A stretch of 64,000 nt of DNA from contig NZ_CP031946.1 of NCBI RefSeq assembly GCF_003443535.1, positions 3,165,001-3,229,000 on the forward strand. Reading direction: 5' to 3'. The stretch's first letter is position 1; the number at the start of each line of letters is the position of its first letter. Made by a program: the position numbers and the translations under genes. The notes under the pieces are model-generated. The model did no database searches and had not been told where the DNA came from. It worked only from the letters and a program-made list of their open reading frames with translations. Shown piece by piece: positions 29,882 through 38,753 of the stretch. Origin of the DNA: Ruegeria sp. AD91A (lineage in GTDB: Bacteria; Pseudomonadota; Alphaproteobacteria; Rhodobacterales; Rhodobacteraceae).

Positions 29882-31174
29882 TCAGACGATCACTTCGATC
29901 GCCTTTTGCTCTCCGACATCAAACACCCGCTTATAGCGCTCGATCTGGTCTTTCGGCCCCATCGCTTTTTCCGGGTTGTCCGACAGTTTCACCGTCGGGC
30001 GTCCATTGGCCGATACCGCTTTGCAGACCAATGAGAACGGCGCCAGCGCGTCATTGGGAACGAGCCCGCGAAAATCGTTGGTCAGCAAGGTTCCCCAACC
30101 GAAGGAAATATTGGCGCGGCCCGCAAACTGGGCATGCAATTCCTGAATTTTCTCTACATCCAGACCGTCAGAGAAAATGATCCGTTTCCGTGTCGGGTCT
30201 TCACCGCGCGCTTTCCACCAGTCGATGGCAACCTCGGCTGCCGCTGCCGGGTCTCCGCTGTCGATGCGAATGCCGGTCCAACCCGCCAGCCAGTCAGGAG
30301 CATTGTCCAGAAACCCCTTGGTGCCATAGGTGTCGGGCAGGATGATGCGCAGGTTGCCGTCATGCTCGTCATGCCAGTCGCTGAGCACGTCATAAGGGGC
30401 TTGCGCCAACGCTTCATCCGTGTCGGCCAGCGCGGAATAGACCATGGGGAGTTCGTGCGCATTGGTGCCGATGGCCTCGACCTCGCGTCGCATGGCGATC
30501 AGGCAGTTCGAGGTTCCGGTAAAGGATTCGCCCAACCCTTCGATCATCGCCTGCACGCACCAATCCTGCCACAGGAAGGAATGCCTCCGTCTGGTGCCGA
30601 AATCCGCGATCCCAAGCCCGTTTATCGAGCTCAACTTTTCGATCTTCTCCCAAACTCGGGTCATCGCGCGGGCGTACAGCACCTGCAATTCGAACCGGCG
30701 CATATCGTTCAGCACAGCGCGCGAGCGTAATTCCATCAACACCGCCAGCGCGGGGATTTCCCACAACATGACCTCGTGCCATTTGCCTTCAAAGGTCAGT
30801 TCATATTGGTCATCTTTGCGTTCAAGGTGATAGGGCGGCAGGCGCATATTCTCGAACCACTCCATGAAGTCGGAGCGGAACATCTGCCGTTTCCCATAGA
30901 ACATGTTGCCGCGCAGCCAGGTGCTTTCCCCCCGGCTGAGGCTGAGGGACCGGATGTGATCCAACTGTTCCCGCAGTTCGCCTTCATCGATCAAACGCGC
31001 CAGAGGTACGTGATTCGACCGGTTGATCAGCGAAAATACAACGTCTGTTTGGGGCTTGTTTCGAAACACTGACTGGCACATCAGCAGTTTGTAGAAGTCA
31101 GTATCGATCAAAGACCGTACAATCGGGTCAATCTTCCATTTGTGATTGTAGACGCGGGTCGCGATGTCGACCAT
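29882..31174 (-). CDS. pncB: nicotinate phosphoribosyltransferase
   Basis: A 430-residue enzyme of the Preiss-Handler pathway that makes nicotinate mononucleotide from nicotinate and PRPP. Visible signatures are SLIDTDFYKLLMCQSVF, RRRHSFLWQDW, GTSNCLIAMRREVEAIGTNAHELPM (family His that is phosphorylated lies in this region), GIRIDSGDP and FGWGTLLTND. Length is normal for the proteobacterial type. It works downstream of PncA, encoded 0.7 kb away. Confidence 0.95.
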   Translation of the reverse strand: MVDIATRVYNHKWKIDPIVRSLIDTDFYKLLMCQSVFRNKPQTDVVFSLINRSNHVPLARLIDEGELREQLDHIRSLSLSRGESTWLRGNMFYGKRQMFRSDFMEWFENMRLPPYHLERKDDQYELTFEGKWHEVMLWEIPALAVLMELRSRAVLNDMRRFELQVLYARAMTRVWEKIEKLSSINGLGIADFGTRRRHSFLWQDWCVQAMIEGLGESFTGTSNCLIAMRREVEAIGTNAHELPMVYSALADTDEALAQAPYDVLSDWHDEHDGNLRIILPDTYGTKGFLDNAPDWLAGWTGIRIDSGDPAAAAEVAIDWWKARGEDPTRKRIIFSDGLDVEKIQELHAQFAGRANISFGWGTLLTNDFRGLVPNDALAPFSLVCKAVSANGRPTVKLSDNPEKAMGPKDQIERYKRVFDVGEQKAIEVIV

Positions 31175-31338
31175 GGGGAACTCCTGCGATTTCCGTAGTT
31201 AGATCAATCGACTCCGGAAATGGCAAGAGTCGCTGATTTGGTGACAATGCCAGTTTGACGTCACAATACCGGCATATTGTGCATTGTTTTCACCGGTTAG
31301 TGAGAAGAGGGGATGGAAAGACGAAACTGAGTTTGTAA

Positions 31339-31869
31339 ATGGGTATCGAGTACGATTTTGATATTGTTAACGTAGCGTTGGATGATTTGGACCCCGAAAA
31401 GCTGGGTGCTGACTCTGATACGGAACGCCGGGTGTGTGCAGTGTTCCGAGATATCAGAGCCGCGGACGCGTTGCGTGGAACATCACCGAAAATCCGCAAG
31501 ATTTTTCTGGATGCCGGATTCAGTCTCGAGTCGCGCAACAGCGGCATTGTGCCTGGTGTGTTTCCAGCCGAAGATCAGGCGGATCGGGTGCGAATTCTGC
31601 GGTCGCTGTTTGAAAGCATCAGGGCGCGTGGAATTCAGGGTGAATATTGCGGCGATTTCAACCTTTGGGATTTCCTGCATTATGTGCGAACAGCGCAGCC
31701 CATGGCGGGGATCGTACGCAGCCGGCCGATGCGCGTTCCGTCACCACCGTCAAGCCAGACCAACCCGGAACGTCGCACTGTACCTGGACGCATTGGGTTT
31801 GCGCTGGGTCTGGCTGTTGTTCTGTTCGTAATGATCAAGCTTTTGGCCGCCGCAGGTGCCACACCTTAG
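31339..31869 (+). CDS. hypothetical protein with C-terminal membrane anchor
   Basis: A 176-residue protein, not recognised. The N-terminal 120 residues are acidic and globular-looking (MGIEYDFDIVNVALDDLDPEKLG). A Pro/Ser/Arg-rich linker follows (about 130-148), then one hydrophobic helix (FALGLAVVLFVMIKLLAAAG) at the C-terminus, so it would be tail-anchored. No Shine-Dalgarno is evident before ATG 31339. Its stop overlaps the convergent pncA stop by four bases (TTAG). It separates pncB from pncA. Confidence 0.65.
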   Translation: MGIEYDFDIVNVALDDLDPEKLGADSDTERRVCAVFRDIRAADALRGTSPKIRKIFLDAGFSLESRNSGIVPGVFPAEDQADRVRILRSLFESIRARGIQGEYCGDFNLWDFLHYVRTAQPMAGIVRSRPMRVPSPPSSQTNPERRTVPGRIGFALGLAVVLFVMIKLLAAAGATP

Positions 31870-32459
31870 GTCAATACGACTCCGGCGTTCCGCATCGCCT
31901 GCTCGGCTGCTGCCAGCGAACCGTCCATATCAATCGCGCGGCAGGCATCCATGCGAACTGTGACTCCGAAACCCAACCGGGCGGCGTCCACAGCGGAAAA
32001 GTGGACGCAGTAATCGGTGGCCAATCCCACAAGGGTCAAATGGTCGATGCCTCGGGTATCGAAATAGCCTTTCAGACCTGTCGGTGTCTGGTGGTCATTC
32101 TCGAAGAACGCGGAATAGCTGTCGATGGCACCGCGGAACCCTTTGCGAAGGATCAAATCGCCATCCGTGCGCAATTCGGGATGAAAACCCGCGCCCTGGG
32201 TGCCTTGTACGCAGTGATCGGGCCACAAAACCTGTGGGCCGTAGGGCAATTCGATCAATTCGAACGGGTTTTTGCCATCGTGGGAGCTTGCGAACGAAGA
32301 ATGCCCTGCAGGATGCCAGTCCTGAGTCAGGATCACGGCGTCGAACTCGTCCATCATGGCATTTATCGGTGCGACGATCTCGTCCCCCTCTGCCACAGCC
32401 AGTGCGCCACCGGGGCAAAAGTCGTTCTGGACGTCGATCACGAGCAGGGCATGGGTCAT
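31866..32459 (-). CDS. pncA: nicotinamidase
   Basis: A 197-residue isochorismatase-fold hydrolase that converts nicotinamide to nicotinate. The start ALLVIDVQNDFCPGGALAV holds the catalytic Asp, TQDWHPAGHSSFAS the metal-binding histidines, and LVGLATDYCVHFSA the catalytic Cys. GGAG precedes the start. It forms an NAD-salvage pair with pncB on the same strand, interrupted by one opposite-strand gene. Confidence 0.95.
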   Translation of the reverse strand: MTHALLVIDVQNDFCPGGALAVAEGDEIVAPINAMMDEFDAVILTQDWHPAGHSSFASSHDGKNPFELIELPYGPQVLWPDHCVQGTQGAGFHPELRTDGDLILRKGFRGAIDSYSAFFENDHQTPTGLKGYFDTRGIDHLTLVGLATDYCVHFSAVDAARLGFGVTVRMDACRAIDMDGSLAAAEQAMRNAGVVLT

Positions 32460-32555
32460 GGCGGTCTCCTGTATTTACTCTATCGGTAGGCGGCGGCGCG
32501 CAGGGCGTCAATGCAATCCCTTGCGACTCTGGGTCTGCGAAGGTAGATCGCGCAT

Positions 32556-33461
32556 ATGTACACAATCGCTGCCCTCTATCACTTTACCCGTTTCGCGGAT
32601 CCAGCCGCGTTGCGCGACCCCTTGCTGGACCTGTGCCGTAAGCGGTCCGTCACCGGTACGCTGCTGCTTGCACAGGAAGGGATCAACGGCACAATTGCTG
32701 GCCCGCGTGCCGGAATCGACGCCGTGCTGACACATATCCAATCCTTGCCGGGCTGTGCTGATCTGGAGTGGAAGGAAGCGACCTCGGACCATCCGCCTTT
32801 CGGCAAGATGAAGGTGCGGTTGAAGAAAGAGATCGTGACCATGGGTCAGCCCGATGTCGACCCGCGCGCCCGTGTCGGTTACTATGTCGACCCGCAGGAG
32901 TGGAATGACCTGATCCGTTCTGAAGATGTGGTGCTGATCGACACGCGAAACGATTACGAAGTGGCAATCGGGACGTTTGAAGGCGCAATAGACCCTGAAA
33001 CAGCCAGTTTCCGCGATTTTCCGGTATGGTGGGAACAGAACAAGGACCGCTTTCACAACAAGCGGGTCGCCATGTTCTGCACGGGCGGTATCCGTTGCGA
33101 GAAATCCACCAACTACCTGCTGGGTCAGGGGGTCGAGGATGTCTATCACCTCAAGGGCGGTATCCTGCGGTATCTTGAGGAAATGCCCGCTGAAGACAGT
33201 TCGTGGCAGGGGGAATGCTTTGTGTTCGACAATCGTGTTTCGGTTGGTCACGGGCTTGTTGAAGGGCCGCACAAGCTCTGTCACGGCTGCCGGCGTCCAA
33301 TCCTTCCGGAGGATGTGAAGCGCCCGGAATACGAGCATGGCGTTTCATGCCATCAATGCATCGATGAGACTTCCGAGGCTGATAAAATGCGCTTTCGCGA
33401 GCGGCAAAAGCAGATTCTGCTGGCGCGCGAACGGGGTGAGGCGCATCTGCGGCAGGACTGA
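32556..33461 (+). CDS. trhO: tRNA uridine(34) hydroxylase TrhO (YceA, rhodanese-related)
   Basis: A 301-residue protein with an N-terminal acylphosphatase-like part (GTLLLAQEGINGTIAG), a rhodanese domain (VLIDTRNDYEVAIGTFEGAIDP) with the active loop FCTGGIRCEKST, and a C-terminal Cys-rich part (CHGCRRPIL..CHQC). TrhO makes 5-hydroxyuridine at tRNA wobble position 34 with oxygen. Length and domain order are normal for the family. Confidence 0.95.
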   Translation: MYTIAALYHFTRFADPAALRDPLLDLCRKRSVTGTLLLAQEGINGTIAGPRAGIDAVLTHIQSLPGCADLEWKEATSDHPPFGKMKVRLKKEIVTMGQPDVDPRARVGYYVDPQEWNDLIRSEDVVLIDTRNDYEVAIGTFEGAIDPETASFRDFPVWWEQNKDRFHNKRVAMFCTGGIRCEKSTNYLLGQGVEDVYHLKGGILRYLEEMPAEDSSWQGECFVFDNRVSVGHGLVEGPHKLCHGCRRPILPEDVKRPEYEHGVSCHQCIDETSEADKMRFRERQKQILLARERGEAHLRQD

Positions 33462-33527
33462 ATTCGGGTTGCAGGCCTTTGCGTTAGATCGGATGATCTG
33501 CTCGCAGGCCAGATTGAAGGGGCGTTC

Positions 33528-34037
33528 ATGCACCGCAAACCCACGACTTTGGATGAATGGAAATCAACCCTGATTGCAGCGTTGGGGCTGGTTCTGGCGA
33601 GCTTTCTTGCCTGGTATGGTCTTTCGCGCCTGAGCGAGGCGGCTGCGGGCGACACGATTGGCACAATCGCTTCGGTTGGCCTGTTGATCTGGCTGGTGTC
33701 GCAGTCTTGGTATTACATGACCCAGGTGAAGTCGCCCCGCAGGCTTTTGTTTCTGATGGGGGTGTCGTTCATACAGGTTGTCCCCTTCCTGTTCGCCGCG
33801 GTTTACGGCGCCTTCGGGTACAACGACCACTGTGTCATCGGCGCAGAGGGTCCGGGTGATATTCTGTATTTTTCCTACGTCACCTTCACCACAGTCGGAT
33901 ATGGCGACATGTCCCCGACCGGTCTGTGCCGTGGGCTCGCCGTGTCCGAAGCCGTGACGGGATATATCCTGCTGGGAATGTTTGTTGCCGCAGCAGTTTC
34001 GCTTTACGCCCGTAATCACAATCAGGAAAGACCCTAA
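33528..34037 (+). CDS. two-TM potassium-type ion channel
   Basis: A 169-residue membrane protein with helices at about 13-33, 45-63, 73-96 and 138-160. The pore region reads YFSYVTFTTVGYGDMSPTG, and TTVGYGD is the potassium selectivity filter. It belongs to the Ion_trans_2 type. No RCK/TrkA-N regulatory domain is present. It stands alone between trhO and a small convergent gene. Confidence 0.88.
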   Translation: MHRKPTTLDEWKSTLIAALGLVLASFLAWYGLSRLSEAAAGDTIGTIASVGLLIWLVSQSWYYMTQVKSPRRLLFLMGVSFIQVVPFLFAAVYGAFGYNDHCVIGAEGPGDILYFSYVTFTTVGYGDMSPTGLCRGLAVSEAVTGYILLGMFVAAAVSLYARNHNQERP

Positions 34038-34043
34038 TAAGGG

Positions 34044-34373
34044 CTATTTGTTCTGCTCGATCCAGCGAGACATCATTTTCTTGTCACGGAAACACTCGGT
34101 CGGGATCGGGCGGCGTTTACTGCGTGAAATCCGCTCGGCAAATGCAACCTGCTTACCTGTCGGGTAGTTGTCGAATTTCGAAGAACCACGCGGTTTGTGG
34201 GCCGAGATCCAATCAGACAAGAGCCGCCGGTCACGTTGTGCTTCAACCGGGATCTCAAGTGCCGATTGCTCGGCGATCGCGCGCGCATATCGCATTTGCC
34301 GGTCAGTCACCGGAAGCAGGTGGTAATCATTGTTTGGCCCATTAAGGGCTGCGTGACGTGCTTGCTGGGTCAT
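34044..34373 (-). CDS. small protein made of two related helical repeats
   Basis: A 109-residue soluble protein. ATG 34373 with GAGG upstream is chosen over a longer frame from 34412. The sequence contains two related units, about residues 25-62 (DRQMRYARAIAEQ..IPVEAQRDRRLLSDWI) and 72-109 (GKQVAFAERISRS..IPTECFRDKKMMSRWI), sharing Q..xA..I......IP.....D....S.WI. Similar single units occur at the C-termini of some topoisomerase-like and DUF3072 proteins, which suggests nucleic-acid or protein binding. No function is known to me. Confidence 0.7.
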   Translation of the reverse strand: MTQQARHAALNGPNNDYHLLPVTDRQMRYARAIAEQSALEIPVEAQRDRRLLSDWISAHKPRGSSKFDNYPTGKQVAFAERISRSKRRPIPTECFRDKKMMSRWIEQNK

Positions 34374-34472
34374 CGGTTTTTCCTCTGACTGAGTAGAACA
34401 TAAATAGAACATTAACCAAAAATTTCAAGGTTTGCGGGGTCTGGCAGGCGTAAAGTCGCCTTTTTGATGAAT

Positions 34473-34490
34473 TTATTGACTGGTCAATCA
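34473..34490 (+). promoter_or_regulatory. BetI-like operator upstream of betB
   Basis: TTATTGAC-TG-GTCAATCA is an inverted repeat with one mismatch per arm pair, 71 bases before the betB start. It resembles the TTGA/TCAA-type operators bound by the TetR-family repressor BetI in bet operons. The betI and betA genes are not in the window. Confidence 0.5.
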
Positions 34491-34560
34491 ATAACCGATA
34501 GGCCGATTTTCAACGGACCATTTGTCCCGTCCAGACGAGTGCGAAAGAAAAGGACACGGT

Positions 34561-36015
34561 ATGAACTTTCAGCCCAGAGCCAGCCATTTCATTGACGGCG
34601 AATATGTCGAAGATGCAAACGGCGCTGCCCTTGAAGTAATTTACCCCGCAACAGGCGAAGTGATTGCGCGTCTGCATTCAGCGACGCCGGCGATCATAGA
34701 TAAGGCTCTGAATAGCGCAAAAAATGCTCAGGCGGCTTGGGCGGCACTGTCCGGGACGGAACGTGGCCGAATTTTGCGCCGCGCGTCCGATATCATGCGC
34801 GAACGCAACTACGACCTGTCCGTTCTGGAAACCCATGATACAGGCAAACCGATTCAGGAAACCACAGTGGCCGACGCCACCTCGGGTGCAGATGCGCTGG
34901 AGTATTTTGGTGGATTGGCCGCCTCTCTGACAGGAGAGCATATTCCGCTGGGCGGGGGTGATTTCGTCTATACTATCCGCGAGGCGCTGGGCGTTTGCGT
35001 CGGGATCGGCGCCTGGAACTATCCCACGCAGATCGCCTGCTGGAAAGGTGCCCCAGCGCTTGCTTGTGGCAATACGATGGTATTCAAGCCTTCGGAAACT
35101 ACGCCCCTTTCGGCATTGAAAGTGGCTGAAATTCTGGTCGAGGCTGGCGCACCCAAAGGCGTCTACAACGTGATCCAGGGTTACGGCGATGTCGGTGCTT
35201 CGCTGGTCACCGATCCGCGTGTGGCCAAAGTCTCTTTGACTGGTTCAGTTCCGACGGGCCGCAAGGTCTATGCTGCCGCAGCGGATGGCATGAAGCACGT
35301 GACCATGGAACTCGGCGGCAAATCCCCGATGATTGTCTTCGAAGATGCCGACATCGAAAACGCTGTTTCAGGTGCGATTCTGGGCAATTTCTATTCTTCG
35401 GGTCAGGTCTGTTCCAACGGCACCCGCGTCTTTGTACAAAAAGGTATCAAAGAGGCCTTCCTGAAGCGCCTGTCCGAACGTCTGGTCAACGCGAAAATCG
35501 GCGATCCAATGGACGAGGACGTCAGCTTTGGACCGATGGTCAGCAAGAACCAGATGAACATCGCCCTGAGCTATATCGAAAAGGGCAAAGCCGAAGGCGC
35601 AAGATTGATTATTGGCGGCGAGCGGATCGACCGGGACGGCTATTATTTACAGCCCACGGTTTTCGCTGACGTCACGGACAACATGACCATCGCGCGCGAG
35701 GAAATCTTTGGCCCTGTCATGTCGGTGCTGGATTTCGAGACCGAGGAAGAGGTGATGACCCGCGCCAATGACACCGAGTTCGGTCTGGCCGCAGGTGTCT
35801 TCACGAACGATCTGACCCGGGCGCATCGAATCGTGGCCGGATTCGAAGCAGGCACTTGCTATATCAACACCTACAACCTTGCCCCGGTCGAGGCGCCGTT
35901 TGGCGGGTCGAAAATGTCCGGTGTCGGACGCGAGAACTCGAAACTGGCGATCAACCATTTCTCGGAAATGAAAACCGTCTATGTCTCGATGAATGATGTT
36001 GAGGCTCCGTACTGA
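34561..36015 (+). CDS. betB: betaine-aldehyde dehydrogenase
   Basis: A 484-residue ALDH that closely follows the BetB pattern: [81 protein letters not shown] (base Glu) and [15 protein letters not shown] (catalytic Cys). It oxidises betaine aldehyde to glycine betaine for osmoprotection or catabolism. ATG 34561 is the family start. Choline dehydrogenase (betA) and the repressor betI are not adjacent, so the bet genes are split or the upstream gene set lies elsewhere. Confidence 0.93.
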   Translation: MNFQPRASHFIDGEYVEDANGAALEVIYPATGEVIARLHSATPAIIDKALNSAKNAQAAWAALSGTERGRILRRASDIMRERNYDLSVLETHDTGKPIQETTVADATSGADALEYFGGLAASLTGEHIPLGGGDFVYTIREALGVCVGIGAWNYPTQIACWKGAPALACGNTMVFKPSETTPLSALKVAEILVEAGAPKGVYNVIQGYGDVGASLVTDPRVAKVSLTGSVPTGRKVYAAAADGMKHVTMELGGKSPMIVFEDADIENAVSGAILGNFYSSGQVCSNGTRVFVQKGIKEAFLKRLSERLVNAKIGDPMDEDVSFGPMVSKNQMNIALSYIEKGKAEGARLIIGGERIDRDGYYLQPTVFADVTDNMTIAREEIFGPVMSVLDFETEEEVMTRANDTEFGLAAGVFTNDLTRAHRIVAGFEAGTCYINTYNLAPVEAPFGGSKMSGVGRENSKLAINHFSEMKTVYVSMNDVEAPY

Positions 36016-36617
36016 ATCAAGGACGGTTGTCCGCTGTTATTGACGTCTCTGCTGCCGGTGTCTGATGCCGGGAGCAGAGGAAACGCCCTGCCAGCCAGTG
36101 GCTGGGTATACTGCTCTGACAACACCGATGCCTGCCAGCGTGTTGAAAAAGTGGGTTTTGCAGAATTTGTGTTCAAAGACGCTGTCATCCTCAGCCGATT
36201 GGCCCGGCCCGGTGAGGATACTCGTCCGCGATTTTTCTGGCCACTGAACTCATTGAAGACGCGGAACCTTTGCCGCCGTATTTCGCTGATATGGCGTCTC
36301 GTTTTCACATATCTGCGGTAAATGCCACAGCACCGGTTGTTTCACGGGCGGTCAGCCGACGTGACCTTATTGATCGAGGAATGTGGCCTGAAATTCGGCG
36401 GCCTGTTCTTCGGCGTCATGTCCGGAACCTTGCATCTCTGAAAAAGGCTAGAGCCATATTTGCATCCCCGCCTGATCGGGCGTCCTGATTGGATCGGCTT
36501 TGAAGCAACGGCACAAGGCTTCCAGCGCTGCCAGAAGTTGAAACGCATCGCAGGGTATACCGGAGTCGGGAACTGCGTTCACTTTTCCGGGTGTAGCCGG
36601 AAAAGTCGCGAAATACG
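36016..36617. other. 602-base gap without a supported gene
   Basis: Frames on both strands are short, lack Shine-Dalgarno sequences and show no recognisable domain. The only clear structure is the hairpin at 36581-36606. The composition is not strikingly different from the flanks. It may hold a decayed gene or mobile-element remnant, but I cannot support either. Confidence 0.5.
36581..36606 (-). terminator. hairpin downstream of the motA operon
   Basis: ACTTTTCCGG-GTGTAG-CCGGAAAAGT is a perfect 10-bp inverted repeat with a six-base loop, starting 12 bases after the stop of the last gene of the leftward flagellar operon. No T run follows on the minus strand, so it may act as a 3' end stabiliser or a factor-assisted terminator. 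Confidence 0.6.
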
Positions 36618-38753
36618 TCATTCTATCCCGACAGCGCTCAACATATCTTCGATTCGCTGACGGGCGGACTGGCTGTCTTTCAACAGGTTTTCCGCGTCCG
36701 CCAGCGGTCTTTCCGCCGACCGTACCGGCAGGTCAGACAAGGCTTGGGTGGTTTGTTTCAATGCCGCGTATTTCCCGCCCGTAGGCTCCAGCCTCTCATC
36801 CGACACCCCGGCCAGCCAGAAATAGCGGTTTGCCGCTTCGTTTTGTTCGAGGCCTCGGAACATATCACCTGCGGCTGCAAAATCTTCTGTTGAAACCATC
36901 GCTTGCGCGCGCAAGGCAAGCGCCTCATCGGAATTGTCATCAGCCAGCTCCAACAGGGCTTGATGAGGGCGCCCCGACAGCAGAGCGGCCCGAGCCCGCA
37001 ACCGAGCCCGATCCAAGCGCCGCGACTGATCTTCCGGTCTGTTCGCCAGCGCGAATGTCTGCTCAGCAAAGCCCAGATCAGCAAGGCGGCTGGCCAATGC
37101 AATTGCAGTTTCGGTTGTTAATACGGCAACCATGTCCGGCTGCATTACCTCCATCGTCTGGTGTAGAAAGGTTGCGTCGTCCGATCTTTCGGAAAGCAAA
37201 TGCAGATGCCGATTGACGGCGCTGTCGCTATCGGGGCCGGGTGGCAGCGCTTTGATCACGTCGAAGGCGCGGTCGAATTCCTGGCTCAGGCTCAGAGCGA
37301 TCGCATAGGTACGGTTCATAATCGGACCCAGTTCCGATCGCCTGAACTCGACCGCATAAGACGCCGCCAGATCAAGTTCCTGGGAAGAAACGGTTTTGCG
37401 TTCAGACCAACGTTTTTCCACCAAGCGCGCCAAAGCCAGCGGAGACTCAGCCGCGGCGTGGGTTGAGGTTATAACTTCGGTCAACAATTCTTCTTCACGT
37501 TCACTGTTACCTTCCGCTTTGGCAACGCTGGCTTTGGCCTGAGTGACACTGGGCGTTGTTTCCGGTTCTATCCGGTCAACGGAACGAATGACTCTGCGTG
37601 CAGCCTCCAGTTGTTGAGCGCTCACAAGTATTTGTGACAGCCGCGGCCCTAGCAGGCGGCGAAGATGATCCGGCAGTCTTGCAAATGCGTGCTCGATAGC
37701 TTCAATATTTGCGTCAGGTGCCAGTTCCTTTTCGGACAACACAGCCCAAAGCGCAGCATCACTTTCACATCGTTGCAGGCCAATGAATGGACTCATCGGA
37801 AGCGTCGCTCGGTTATCAACAACCCGCGCAATTGCTGAAATTTGTTTGGTGCCGTCTGGCGGTGTCTCCACCAACTTCAAAACACTCAGCGCTTCGGCCC
37901 CGAAGCCGTACGAGGTGTAGAGCTTAGCCAGTTTCAGAGCCTTTTCGTCGTCAACTTTGTCGAACTCTTTGTACAGCCCTAAGCGAAGAGCCGACACTTG
38001 GCTTAGAAAAGGTGCCTCCCCTGACCAGGACGCAAAATTCAGCCCGCCAGCTGAGATACAGGCAGGTCTTGGATCAATTGGTTGCAGCTCTGCGTTCAGA
38101 ATGTTCTGCAAATCGTCCAAAACCGTGGTCAGACGCACGTTCGAATTCAATTGGGATGAGACAGCTGTTGTATCGGGTGAGACGGTATTGCGCGGCCCGA
38201 CAGGTGCAAGCTCCAAGTCCAGTATCTTGCGATCGGTCCCTTGCAAAAGACGGATCGACAGCTGGTCCTTTATCCCTTGCTCAGTCATGGTGAGGAGTGG
38301 CAGATTCAACCCTGTGTCGATGTATGGCGGCGTGGCTTCGGCTGTTCTCCCGCTCAAGGGTGGCGGTATATCCTCAAGAAGCGGCGGCAAAAAATCCCCT
38401 GGCATGATGTCCAGTACGATCATCGAATTTCTGTACAGAAACGCCGACGCTACGCAGTTGCATCCGAATTCCATCTCCAATGCGCTGCCGGGGCTTTTCT
38501 GTGACAAGGAGGTCAGGCGGTTCGTGGTCAAACGCCCAAAAACCGAGTTGGTTTTGAATGTCACGTCGTCCAGGGCAATTGTAATGCTTGCGCCGTTCTT
38601 ACGTTGCGCCAGCACCCAACCAGTATCCGGTGGCACGTCGAAAACCAGACGTGTGTATCCGTCATGCTCTCCGGATCGCACCACCACTCCCTGTGCGGTC
38701 ACGACATTTGCAGCCGTGACCAAAACCGCTATCAGAAATCCGATACGCTTCAT
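36618..38753 (-). CDS. periplasmic AMIN/TPR-like protein of the motility operon
   Basis: A 711-residue protein with signal peptide MKRIGFLIAVLVTAANVVTAQ. Residues 25-120 resemble an AMIN domain (YTRLVFDVPPDTGW), with a CNC pair near 100. From about 270 to the end it is an array of helical, TPR-like repeats. ATG 38753 overlaps the motA stop by four bases, so it is coupled to the stator gene. By position and compartment it could play the role of MotC, the periplasmic motility protein that MotE stabilises in Sinorhizobium; that is inference. The longer frame back to 38849 lies within motA. Confidence 0.8.
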   Translation of the reverse strand: MKRIGFLIAVLVTAANVVTAQGVVVRSGEHDGYTRLVFDVPPDTGWVLAQRKNGASITIALDDVTFKTNSVFGRLTTNRLTSLSQKSPGSALEMEFGCNCVASAFLYRNSMIVLDIMPGDFLPPLLEDIPPPLSGRTAEATPPYIDTGLNLPLLTMTEQGIKDQLSIRLLQGTDRKILDLELAPVGPRNTVSPDTTAVSSQLNSNVRLTTVLDDLQNILNAELQPIDPRPACISAGGLNFASWSGEAPFLSQVSALRLGLYKEFDKVDDEKALKLAKLYTSYGFGAEALSVLKLVETPPDGTKQISAIARVVDNRATLPMSPFIGLQRCESDAALWAVLSEKELAPDANIEAIEHAFARLPDHLRRLLGPRLSQILVSAQQLEAARRVIRSVDRIEPETTPSVTQAKASVAKAEGNSEREEELLTEVITSTHAAAESPLALARLVEKRWSERKTVSSQELDLAASYAVEFRRSELGPIMNRTYAIALSLSQEFDRAFDVIKALPPGPDSDSAVNRHLHLLSERSDDATFLHQTMEVMQPDMVAVLTTETAIALASRLADLGFAEQTFALANRPEDQSRRLDRARLRARAALLSGRPHQALLELADDNSDEALALRAQAMVSTEDFAAAGDMFRGLEQNEAANRYFWLAGVSDERLEPTGGKYAALKQTTQALSDLPVRSAERPLADAENLLKDSQSARQRIEDMLSAVGIE

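Noticed and set aside
33528..34037. Channel gene at 33528 as a functional partner of the ligand-gated channel at 22667
   Set aside because: The two belong to unrelated channel families, are 10 kb apart and share no operon.
36016..36320. Possible insertion-sequence end or transposase remnant
   Set aside because: The short frames are not recognisable as transposase and no terminal inverted repeats or target duplication were found.
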